19,577 nucleotides of DNA from Lachnospiraceae bacterium (GTDB lineage Bacteria > Bacillota > Clostridia > Lachnospirales > Lachnospiraceae): assembly GCA_900771955.1 (NCBI GenBank), contig CAAGPW010000287.1, positions 1 through 19,577 of the forward strand, given 5' to 3'. Position 1 is the stretch's first letter. Every line of letters begins with the position of its first letter. Below the pieces are notes generated by a model. That model was not told where the DNA came from, did not search any database, and worked only from the letters and a program-made list of their open reading frames with translations. Positions 14,436-19,577 of the stretch are shown here, in pieces. Made by a program: the position numbers and the translations under genes.

Positions 14436-16013
14436 CTATTCTGCCTTAAAAAATCTTGCTTTCATTACCATGTCTGCCGGAACTTTCATGGTTAACAGGT
14501 TTGTATGGTCAAATGCCGGAGATGTCTTTACATCCAGTACCTCTGCCTCACAGATCTTCTCTCCGCTTCTGCTTAAGCCATAACCTTTTGTTCCTTTTTC
14601 CGGAAGCGGCAGAAACTCATAGGGAAGTGTCACCGTCGCATAACCCGGTTCATAAGTCTCATTTACAAGGAAGATAGCCTGACCGGAACAGGAAGCGACA
14701 CACATACCACAACCGACGCAGTCGATGCTCTCATCCACAGCCGGAAGTGCCGTAATATTGGAACCGATCTTTATGCAGTGCTTTGGACATGCATCCTGAC
14801 ACGGATTACACGGAATATTCTGTGTACACTCCATCACCGGATGAATTCCTGCCTTATGGGTAACGCCAGGAAATCTCTCGATCTCGTCATCTGCAACATA
14901 ACCCTTCTTTAAGAGGTTCATGGAAACGTCAATGCCCTCCTCGGTCTTTTCCACCAGCTTTCCGCGGTTTTTCGGTGCAAACATACCCTGTCTTAATCCC
15001 TCTAAGGCATCCTCATTTTCCTTTACTTTTTCGTCGCGCTCTGCCGTATCAATGTAGCCGAGATACTCTGCTGCAGTGATTCCTGCGATACGTCCCTCGA
15101 TCATTGCGGAGCTTGCCTCTTCAATACCGGATACATCACCTGCCACAAAAATACCCGGAATTGATGTCTCTCCCCTTTCATCGCAGATCGGCACCTGTCC
15201 GCCGCGCTTTGGATTGTCCTCCATCTCACAGCCCGCCATCTTAAGAAGCTGAGACATCGGGGAAAGTCCTACTGCCAGGCAGATCGTATCTACGTCAAAA
15301 TGCTTTTCCGTTCCCGGAATAAATTTAAATTTGTCATCCACCTCTGCAATCGTAACGCCTGTCACACAGTCGGTTCCTTCGGCTTTTACGATCGTATGGG
15401 AGAGATAAAACGGTACACCGCAGCGTGCTACCTTTGCCGCATGTACGCCATAACCGCCGATACGCGGAGCAGCATCTACCAGTGCGACAACTTCACAGCC
15501 CGCCTGCAGCAGCTGAAAGCTTACAACCAGTCCGACGTTTCCGGAACCAAGCATTAAGACCTTACTGCCCGGTTTGATGCCGTAAAGGTTCATCATTGTC
15601 TGTGCTGCGCCGGCGCCGATCACTCCCGGAAGTGTCCAGCCGTCAAATGTTACCATATTCTCCGCTGCGCCGGTAGCAATGATGATCGCATCCGCTTTAT
15701 AATGATAAATCTCCTCGTCGATACGGACTACGATCTCCTTATCCATATACATGCCGATGACCGTTGCATTTAATTTTACTTCTACGCCTGCTTTTGATGC
15801 TTCTTCCAAAAGCTGCTGCCCGATCACAAAACCACGGATCTTTGCTTTATGTTCCTTTGAACCAAAAAATTTATGTATCTGTTTAAAGAGCTGTCCGCCC
15901 GGCTTTGCATTCTCATCGAACACTACCACATTCAGTCCTCTTTTTGCTGCTTCAATGGCCGCTGAAAGTCCGGAAGGACCTGCGCCTACGATAATCAGAT
16001 CATATCTTTTCAT
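14436..16013 (-). CDS. HcnB-like FAD/NAD oxidoreductase fused to a 2[4Fe-4S] ferredoxin domain
   Basis: This 525-residue protein starts with an FAD motif VGAGPSG (9-15), then a second nucleotide motif LGSGNVG (155-161), and GIFVAGD (287-293) before the flavin. Residues 1-320 thus form a two-dinucleotide fold as in HcnB, opine oxidase and PDH alpha subunits. After a linker at about 320-390 there is a ferredoxin domain: Cys396, 402, 405 and 409, followed by Pro, then the exact Cys432-xx-Cys435-xx-Cys438-xxx-Cys442. The last 80 residues are unassigned. It lies 18 bases after the [2Fe-2S] gene with AAGGAGG ahead. It likely passes electrons between flavin and low-potential ferredoxin or NAD(H), fitting anaerobic metabolism. 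Confidence 0.87.
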   Translation of the reverse strand: MKRYDLIIVGAGPSGLSAAIEAAKRGLNVVVFDENAKPGGQLFKQIHKFFGSKEHKAKIRGFVIGQQLLEEASKAGVEVKLNATVIGMYMDKEIVVRIDEEIYHYKADAIIIATGAAENMVTFDGWTLPGVIGAGAAQTMMNLYGIKPGSKVLMLGSGNVGLVVSFQLLQAGCEVVALVDAAPRIGGYGVHAAKVARCGVPFYLSHTIVKAEGTDCVTGVTIAEVDDKFKFIPGTEKHFDVDTICLAVGLSPMSQLLKMAGCEMEDNPKRGGQVPICDERGETSIPGIFVAGDVSGIEEASSAMIEGRIAGITAAEYLGYIDTAERDEKVKENEDALEGLRQGMFAPKNRGKLVEKTEEGIDVSMNLLKKGYVADDEIERFPGVTHKAGIHPVMECTQNIPCNPCQDACPKHCIKIGSNITALPAVDESIDCVGCGMCVASCSGQAIFLVNETYEPGYATVTLPYEFLPLPEKGTKGYGLSRSGEKICEAEVLDVKTSPAFDHTNLLTMKVPADMVMKARFFKAE

Positions 16014-16031
16014 TTTGCCTTCCTCCTTTTT

Positions 16032-16358
16032 CTACTGTTCCTCAAACGGTACTGCGGATACGCCATACTGCGTCTGTACTGCCATTCCTTCCGCCAGCGG
16101 TGTCATACAGGTCCGTACATTGGGCTTTCCGTCTACAACCATGACACAGTCCGTACATCTGCCGATCGCACAGAAGATTCCACGCGGCTTATGCTCTTTT
16201 TTCGTGTAACGGTGCTTCATGACACCTGCTGCCCGGAGTGCTGCAGCGATCGGCTCGCCCTCAAAACCCTTCATGTCTTTTCCATCATAGGTAAAATGAA
16301 CTACCCTTCCTTTTTCCGGTTTTCCGAGAATCGGATGCTCTGCAATTCGATTTGCCAT
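16032..16358 (-). CDS. HcnA/SoxA-type [2Fe-2S]-binding subunit
   Basis: This 108-residue protein resembles the small subunits of HcnABC, heterotetrameric sarcosine oxidase alpha N-termini and proline dehydrogenases. Cys63, Cys68, Cys71 and Cys84 in IFCAIGRCTDCVMVVDG and RTCMTPL bind a plant-type [2Fe-2S] cluster. AGAGGG seven bases ahead supports ATG 16358. It is the first gene of the eight-gene operon. A candidate promoter and an intrinsic terminator lie in the 148 bases upstream. Confidence 0.88.
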   Translation of the reverse strand: MANRIAEHPILGKPEKGRVVHFTYDGKDMKGFEGEPIAAALRAAGVMKHRYTKKEHKPRGIFCAIGRCTDCVMVVDGKPNVRTCMTPLAEGMAVQTQYGVSAVPFEEQ

Positions 16359-16389
16359 ATCTAATCCCTCTTTCCTCTTAAATAAACAA

Positions 16390-16415
16390 AAAGGTGCCTG
16401 TTTCCAGACACCTTT
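16390..16415 (-). terminator. Terminator or leader attenuator ahead of the oxidoreductase operon
   Basis: On the minus strand AAAGGTGTCTG pairs with CAGGCACCTTT over 11 bases, including one U-G pair, and closes on a GAAA tetraloop. TTGTTTATT follows. It can end the transcript of the gene at 16507-16824. It also lies downstream of the only good promoter for the oxidoreductase operon, so that operon's RNA must read through it. Confidence 0.8.
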
Positions 16416-16450
16416 GACTGCTTTTGTTTACTATGTTGATTTATGCTGTT

Positions 16451-16456
16451 ATTATA
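16451..16456 (-). promoter_or_regulatory. Predicted -10 box of the oxidoreductase operon
   Basis: TATAAT on the minus strand at 16456-16451 has only a poor -35 match (AATACA, 17 bases upstream), within a dyad at 16473-16495. A weak -35 box overlapped by a dyad is typical of an activator-dependent promoter. Transcription would start near 16444, giving an 85-base leader that contains the hairpin at 16390-16415. Confidence 0.5.
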
Positions 16457-16472
16457 GACCGGCTTTTTTTCT

Positions 16473-16495
16473 TTGTATTGTAAAAAACGATACAA
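16473..16495. promoter_or_regulatory. Candidate operator dyad, 9-5-9
   Basis: TTGTATTGT (16473-16481) and ACGATACAA (16487-16495) are inverted repeats with one mismatch and a five-base spacer. They lie at roughly -29 to -51 relative to the predicted start. The AraC-type protein of the operon is one candidate ligand, although that family more often binds direct repeats. Confidence 0.45.
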
Positions 16496-16506
16496 CCTTT
16501 TTTCGC

Positions 16507-16824
16507 TCATTCCTGCCACATTGCATCCTCATTCAAGCCCCACTCAAAGAGTTCCTTCATCTGATCATCCTTTTCATCATCCGGCTTGAAATTTAAGACG
16601 ATATGCACCAGATATTCCTCTCTGTCATCCTTTGGCGTATAATCGGAAAGTGCTTTTTTTACCGCATCATTCATCTCCTCCGGCGTCCATGCAAAATCAA
16701 ACTGCTGACCGGTCAGCTTTCCGACCAGACCCGCCGCATAATAAAATTCATAATTTCCAAGCAGGATGGACTCCTTTAATTTGCATTTGATGACAATGCT
16801 CTGTCTTGCGATTGAACTTACCAT
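16507..16824 (-). CDS. Unrecognised small protein downstream of spoVAB
   Basis: This 105-residue soluble, acidic protein has a hydrophobic beta-like start (SIARQSIVIKCKLKESILLG), a middle WTPEEMNDAVKKAL helix, and an acidic end (DDEKDDQMKELFEWGLNE). I do not recognise the family. The ribosome binding site is weak (GGGGA six bases ahead). It follows spoVAB by 50 bases, with an extended -10 box at 16860-16865, so it may have its own promoter as well as read-through from the spoVA transcript. A terminator follows at 16390-16415. Confidence 0.65.
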   Translation of the reverse strand: MVSSIARQSIVIKCKLKESILLGNYEFYYAAGLVGKLTGQQFDFAWTPEEMNDAVKKALSDYTPKDDREEYLVHIVLNFKPDDEKDDQMKELFEWGLNEDAMWQE

Positions 16825-16859
16825 GAAACATCCCCGTTTTCTATTTCTCTTTTTCGTTC

Positions 16860-16868
16860 ATTATATCA
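16860..16868 (-). promoter_or_regulatory. Extended -10 promoter ahead of the gene at 16507-16824
   Basis: TGATATAAT on the minus strand is a full extended -10 box. There is no good -35 at the usual distance, which extended -10 promoters can do without. It lies just after the spoVAB stop codon. Confidence 0.45.
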
Positions 16869-16874
16869 TATCCA

Positions 16875-17303
16875 CTACTGTGCCGCCATGTCAAAAAAGA
16901 AATAAAAATACGAACCGAGCATCTTTCCAATCGCCATAAAAAGGATCAGCCACGGCAGCCCCTCTTTCACATGCACCCGCCTGAAAAAGATCGGCAGTGC
17001 CTTTAAGATCTCCGCAAGGGCAACTGCCACACAGCCGACAAAGATACCGGCACAGAAACCATAAAGGATAAGTAACGGCCTTCCTCCCGGTATCTGCAGA
17101 TCCAAAAAAACAGAAAGAATATCCCCGGAAAGTCCTCCGAGCAGGATCGCATTTTCATAGCACAGCGTATGCTTTGCCGTTTTGCTCCTTGCCGCGATAC
17201 GCGGAACAATACCGATCATTATGATAAAGGCAAATGTTCCCGCTGCGATCGCAATGCCTGCCGCAAAGCCAAACAGGCCCAAAAATATATGTCTAATCCA
17301 CAT
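16875..17303 (-). CDS. spoVAB: Stage V sporulation protein AB (SpoVAB)
   Basis: This 142-residue membrane protein has four to five hydrophobic segments and the SpoVAB-type pattern of a glycine-rich first segment (GLFGFAAGIAIAAGTFAF), a G-I-V-P-R turn, a YENAILLG segment, and a second glycine-rich half. SpoVAB is part of the SpoVA dipicolinate transport system in the forespore inner membrane. The start at ATG 17303 lies within the end of spoVAA (11-base overlap), with GGAAGG upstream. An in-frame ATG at 17354 would overlap much more and is less likely. Position directly after spoVAA supports the call. Confidence 0.85.
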   Translation of the reverse strand: MWIRHIFLGLFGFAAGIAIAAGTFAFIIMIGIVPRIAARSKTAKHTLCYENAILLGGLSGDILSVFLDLQIPGGRPLLILYGFCAGIFVGCVAVALAEILKALPIFFRRVHVKEGLPWLILFMAIGKMLGSYFYFFFDMAAQ

Positions 17304-17943
17304 CGAGACTGTGACCTTCCCTTCCCGCTTCCTCGATAAAGGTCGTATCCACATCCTTTTCGTACTTGCGCATTTCTACCTGGATCGGCGTCGGGTCCGG
17401 CGTGATCTTCTTCTTTCCGAAATGGTTAAAGAACACCAGAATGCCGACCGGCAGTCCGATGCAGTATGCCACCTCAAGCTCTGTCACCCCGTCTGATTCC
17501 GCTCCCATGACCTGCATATAAAATTTTTCAAATGCATCATCAATCGAGACATCGTTATTGAATGCCATGATCGTAAACGCCGCGCCAAAAAAGATCAGTA
17601 TACTTAAGATTGCCGTCTTTGTACAGTCCCAGACTTTATGCTCCTCCTTCTGTGGCTCATACTCCAGCACAAAATCCGTTTCTCCCAGGTTCTGGACTTC
17701 GACATTCGGATACTCCTCATGCACCCATGCGATCACCTTTAAAATGGAAATAACTTGGATCTGTTTTTTATTCTTTAAATTTCCCTTCGGTTTTTCAAAG
17801 GAATAGATCTTTTTTTGCTTTAACTGTCTTACCATGCTCTTGTCGTGGCTCTCAAGCTTTGCAATATCGCCAAGTGTCACGTGATAATCATGCACCAGAA
17901 TATTCTGGTCTATCTTAATATAAAGTGTTTCTTCCTGACTCAT
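17293..17943 (-). CDS. spoVAA: Stage V sporulation protein AA (SpoVAA)
   Basis: This 216-residue protein matches SpoVAA in length and layout. A cytoplasmic N-terminal domain starts LYIKIDQNILVHDYHVTLGDIA, and two hydrophobic segments follow at about 127-145 and 173-190 (the second with VAYCIGLPVGILVFFNHFGKK; key residues G-x-P-V-G-I-x-V-F-F-N-H-F-G). The YxVxLGDIA phrase and the FFNHFG phrase are typical of the family. AAGGAG lies about eight bases ahead of ATG 17943. The start overlaps the stop codon of a small upstream gene (ATGA), and the end overlaps spoVAB by 11 bases. Confidence 0.88.
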   Translation of the reverse strand: MSQEETLYIKIDQNILVHDYHVTLGDIAKLESHDKSMVRQLKQKKIYSFEKPKGNLKNKKQIQVISILKVIAWVHEEYPNVEVQNLGETDFVLEYEPQKEEHKVWDCTKTAILSILIFFGAAFTIMAFNNDVSIDDAFEKFYMQVMGAESDGVTELEVAYCIGLPVGILVFFNHFGKKKITPDPTPIQVEMRKYEKDVDTTFIEEAGREGHSLDVD

Positions 17944-18101
17944 AGCAAATCTCCTTTATCCATGTTCACTGTGTACTGCACGAGTGTTGCGTCCTTGGAA
18001 AAGGATTCTCTGTCCTTGTAATTCATATAATAAAAAATGCCGGCAATTCCAATCGCTATAATTGCAACCGCCAGGCATATCCGGTATATTTTTTTTGTCA
18101 T
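17940..18101 (-). CDS. 53-residue membrane protein gene coupled to spoVAA
   Basis: A short open frame from ATG 18101 to TGA 17940 encodes 53 residues: a basic start (MTKKIYR), one hydrophobic segment at about 8-26 (ICLAVAIIAIGIAGIFYYM), then a polar tail ending VNMDKGDLL. It is either a single-pass membrane protein or a secreted protein with an uncleaved signal. AAGGAG lies ten bases ahead, and the stop codon overlaps the spoVAA start as ATGA, so translation is coupled. It is the first gene of the predicted sigma-G transcript and is short enough to be missed by gene finders. A longer open frame on the same strand (17956-18159) has no such support. Confidence 0.75.
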   Translation of the reverse strand: MTKKIYRICLAVAIIAIGIAGIFYYMNYKDRESFSKDATLVQYTVNMDKGDLL

Positions 18102-18170
18102 ACCTTCCTGACTCCTTTCCGTGCATGGCCGGTATCACGGTCATGTTCACTTCAAACAATTGTCTTGGAA

Positions 18171-18199
18171 TAGTATGGCTTTAATCCTTTTTCTTATGC
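18171..18199 (-). promoter_or_regulatory. Predicted sigma-G promoter of the spoVAA-spoVAB operon
   Basis: On the minus strand GCATA (18199-18195) and CATACTA (18177-18171) are separated by 17 bases. This is an excellent match to the forespore sigma-G consensus. GCATA overlaps the end of the upstream gene (codons GAT GCA TAA). Transcription would start near 18164, about 60 bases ahead of the small gene. Confidence 0.8.
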
Positions 18200-18646
18200 A
18201 TCAAGATTTAAAAAACGTTCCCACTCCTCGGTGTCTTCACTTCCGGACACCCGAAGCAGATAGGTGTGATCCTCGGTATCGATTGACAATTCGTAGGTAT
18301 CTCCCGTTTTCTCCAGCGTATAGATCACACAGCCGGATAACTTTTCAAATTCTTTCGTGTAGTCAGCCTCCGGAACCGGACGGTCTTCCTTTTTCTCTTT
18401 TAAATTTCCGTCCGCATCATAAATTTTATAGCCTTCTTCCACAAAATCCGCGATCTTCGCATTCTGGATCTTTAATTCCAGTTCATTGGTACGCATCTTA
18501 CGGATATCCCGGTTCTTTGAATTGTCCGGAAGAATCTTCACATTATCAAGTACCATCGTAAACGTATCACTCAGTGCACGGATTTCTCCGATATATGCAT
18601 CTAAAAAATCAAATCCTGATAATTCATTTGTCGTTTTGTATTTCAT
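18194..18646 (-). CDS. Unrecognised 150-residue soluble protein
   Basis: This acidic, soluble protein has no signal or membrane segment. The N-terminal half is helical (TTNELSGFDFLDAYIGEIRAL). The C-terminal half reads as beta strands (YTLEKTGDTYELSI, TYLLRVSGSE) and ends EEWERFLNLDA. The family is unknown to me. It has its own vegetative promoter with an extended -10 box, and AGGAGA about ten bases ahead of the ATG. The stop codon overlaps the -35 box of the spoVAA promoter. There is no clear terminator between it and the spoVA genes, so vegetative transcription might leak into them. Confidence 0.75.
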   Translation of the reverse strand: MKYKTTNELSGFDFLDAYIGEIRALSDTFTMVLDNVKILPDNSKNRDIRKMRTNELELKIQNAKIADFVEEGYKIYDADGNLKEKKEDRPVPEADYTKEFEKLSGCVIYTLEKTGDTYELSIDTEDHTYLLRVSGSEDTEEWERFLNLDA

Positions 18647-18690
18647 TCTTTTAGAATCTCCTGTTTTTTTATAAATATAAGCTGTTTTTT

Positions 18691-18726
18691 ATTATAACAT
18701 TATAACAGATAAGCGCTGTTTTTCAA
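18691..18726 (-). promoter_or_regulatory. Predicted promoter for the gene at 18194-18646
   Basis: On the minus strand TTGAAA (18726-18721) and TATAAT (18704-18699) have a 16-base spacer, and TG precedes the -10 box (TGTTATAAT). A second TATAAT lies eight bases downstream (18696-18691), so two start sites are possible. Confidence 0.7.
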
Positions 18727-18747
18727 CTTCTGCTCATTTGTTATCAC

Positions 18748-19577
18748 TTACATCTCCTCCACGTCAAGCTGTGTCATACCACCGAGCAGTATCCTTTTGT
18801 TGTCTTCATAGATTTTCGGGAACTGTGTAAGCGGAAGCGGATTTTGCCCAAGTCCCACCTCAATGGTGTACCCCGGTCGGTTATAGGTCTGGATGAACCA
18901 GTCTTTATACCCTGCATACCCGGACGCGATCGGTGTCACTGACACCTCATATCCACTGACTGCCCCAAAATACCGGGCAATACGCGCCGCCTGTCTCGGA
19001 TTGTAATCCAGGTACTTCCAGTAAATGACCTCCCCCTGGGTATGGTACGCCAGGATCAGCCGAAAATCATGCTGCACCGTGAAACGGTAAACCGCGATAC
19101 TCTCCGGTTCGGAAAGAGGTGCTTTTCCCACAAAATCTCTTGGCGCAGGTGATGTAAACCCCTGTTCATACTTGATCTCCCTCGCGTTCTCCCAACCTGC
19201 CGGGAACTGAAGATTTAAGTCCACACCATTGATATTCGCTTTCCACCCACTCGGAAACGGGATCGCCGGATAGTCACTGCTGATCCGTTTTGCCAGTTCA
19301 TAATATGCACCGCCGTCAATCTCTCCGTTCACCAGATCCACACCGTCCGGATTTACCATCGGCATCAGGTACAGACTGAAATTTTCATAGAGGAAAGAGG
19401 TATTCACGCCGTAAAGTCTCCCTCCCTCTGCAAAAGCTTTCGCATATTCCTCTGCAAATTTGAGCAACAATGGCGTTGTGATCCATTCATTTGCATGGAA
19501 AGAGGCATTATAAAATACCTCCGTTTTTCCCTGTCCGAGCCGGATCGTATAGAGCTTACGACCCATAACACTGTTTC
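18748..19577 (-). CDS. M14 zinc carboxypeptidase-family protein, N-terminus cut by the window edge
   Basis: The visible 275 residues form most of an M14 peptidase domain. Counting from the methionine at 19566, the zinc ligands are His24 and Glu27 (FHANEW) and His175 (AYHTQG). The catalytic glutamate is Glu236 (YTIEVGLG). NPLPLTQF and VDLNLQFPAGWENAREI are typical of the gamma-D-glutamyl-diaminopimelate endopeptidase I group, which cleaves peptidoglycan stem peptides. The carboxypeptidase VDLNRNFP motif is replaced by VDLNLQFP as in that group. The frame stays open to the end of the window (codons N-S-V before the methionine), so the true start and any LysM domain lie outside. It could act in spore cortex or cell wall turnover. 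Confidence 0.88.
   Translation of the reverse strand, partial: NSVMGRKLYTIRLGQGKTEVFYNASFHANEWITTPLLLKFAEEYAKAFAEGGRLYGVNTSFLYENFSLYLMPMVNPDGVDLVNGEIDGGAYYELAKRISSDYPAIPFPSGWKANINGVDLNLQFPAGWENAREIKYEQGFTSPAPRDFVGKAPLSEPESIAVYRFTVQHDFRLILAYHTQGEVIYWKYLDYNPRQAARIARYFGAVSGYEVSVTPIASGYAGYKDWFIQTYNRPGYTIEVGLGQNPLPLTQFPKIYEDNKRILLGGMTQLDVEEM

Noticed and set aside
17956..18159. 67-codon minus-strand frame ahead of spoVAA
   Set aside because: It overlaps the 53-codon membrane-protein frame in another register, which has the ribosome binding site, hydrophobic segment and ATGA coupling.
1..19577. Mobile element, phage, CRISPR or toxin-antitoxin system
   Set aside because: No transposase, integrase, terminal repeats, regularly spaced repeats or recognisable toxin pairs were found on either strand.

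Overview
The window looks like chromosome from a spore-forming, low-to-mid GC member of the Clostridia, most likely a gut Lachnospiraceae. The reasons are the spoVA genes with sigma-G-type promoters, strong AGGAGG ribosome binding sites throughout, classical intrinsic terminators, and an amino-acid dehydrogenase built with ferredoxin-type iron-sulfur domains as expected in an anaerobe. I see no rRNA, tRNA, CRISPR array, transposase or phage gene. Genes are packed tightly and no gap without a gene exceeds about 210 bases.

Layout. 1-1600: a sigma-factor-like protein fused to a membrane segment and a Ser/Thr/Asn-rich tail. 1616-3148 (minus): a methyltransferase-like gene, an FlK-type hotdog thioesterase and a small unknown gene. 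3315-4172 (plus): an AIM24-family protein. 4252-4916 (minus): spoVAC with a small overlapping downstream gene, behind a sigma-G-type promoter. 5056-6453 (minus): an unknown gene and a TetR-type regulator in one operon. 6678-9088 (plus): trpS and a ThrE-type amino acid exporter. 9154-16358 (minus): an eight-gene operon. 16507-18646 (minus): two unknown genes flanking a small membrane-protein gene, spoVAA and spoVAB. 18748 to the end (minus): an M14 zinc peptidase cut by the window edge.

The most interesting part is the 7.2 kb operon at 16358-9154. In order of transcription it encodes a plant-type [2Fe-2S] protein, an FAD/NAD oxidoreductase fused to a two-cluster ferredoxin domain, a BFD-type [2Fe-2S] protein, a DAO-family FAD dehydrogenase, an ornithine-cyclodeaminase-family enzyme, an AraC-type activator, a PII signal protein and an APC amino acid permease. 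The first four resemble the subunits of HcnABC, opine-oxidase and dye-linked proline dehydrogenase complexes. Together the genes suggest import and oxidation of an amino acid or opine-like N-substituted amino acid, with the PII protein gating the permease much as GlnK gates AmtB. The substrate cannot be read from sequence. A promoter with a 9-5-9 dyad lies ahead of the operon, and an intrinsic terminator lies between that promoter and the first gene, so attenuation is plausible.

The spoVA genes are split. spoVAA and spoVAB sit at one end and spoVAC about 12 kb away, and neither spoVAD nor spoVAE is in the window. Both groups have good sigma-F/G-type promoters, and the spoVAA group starts with an easily missed 53-codon gene overlapping spoVAA by ATGA.
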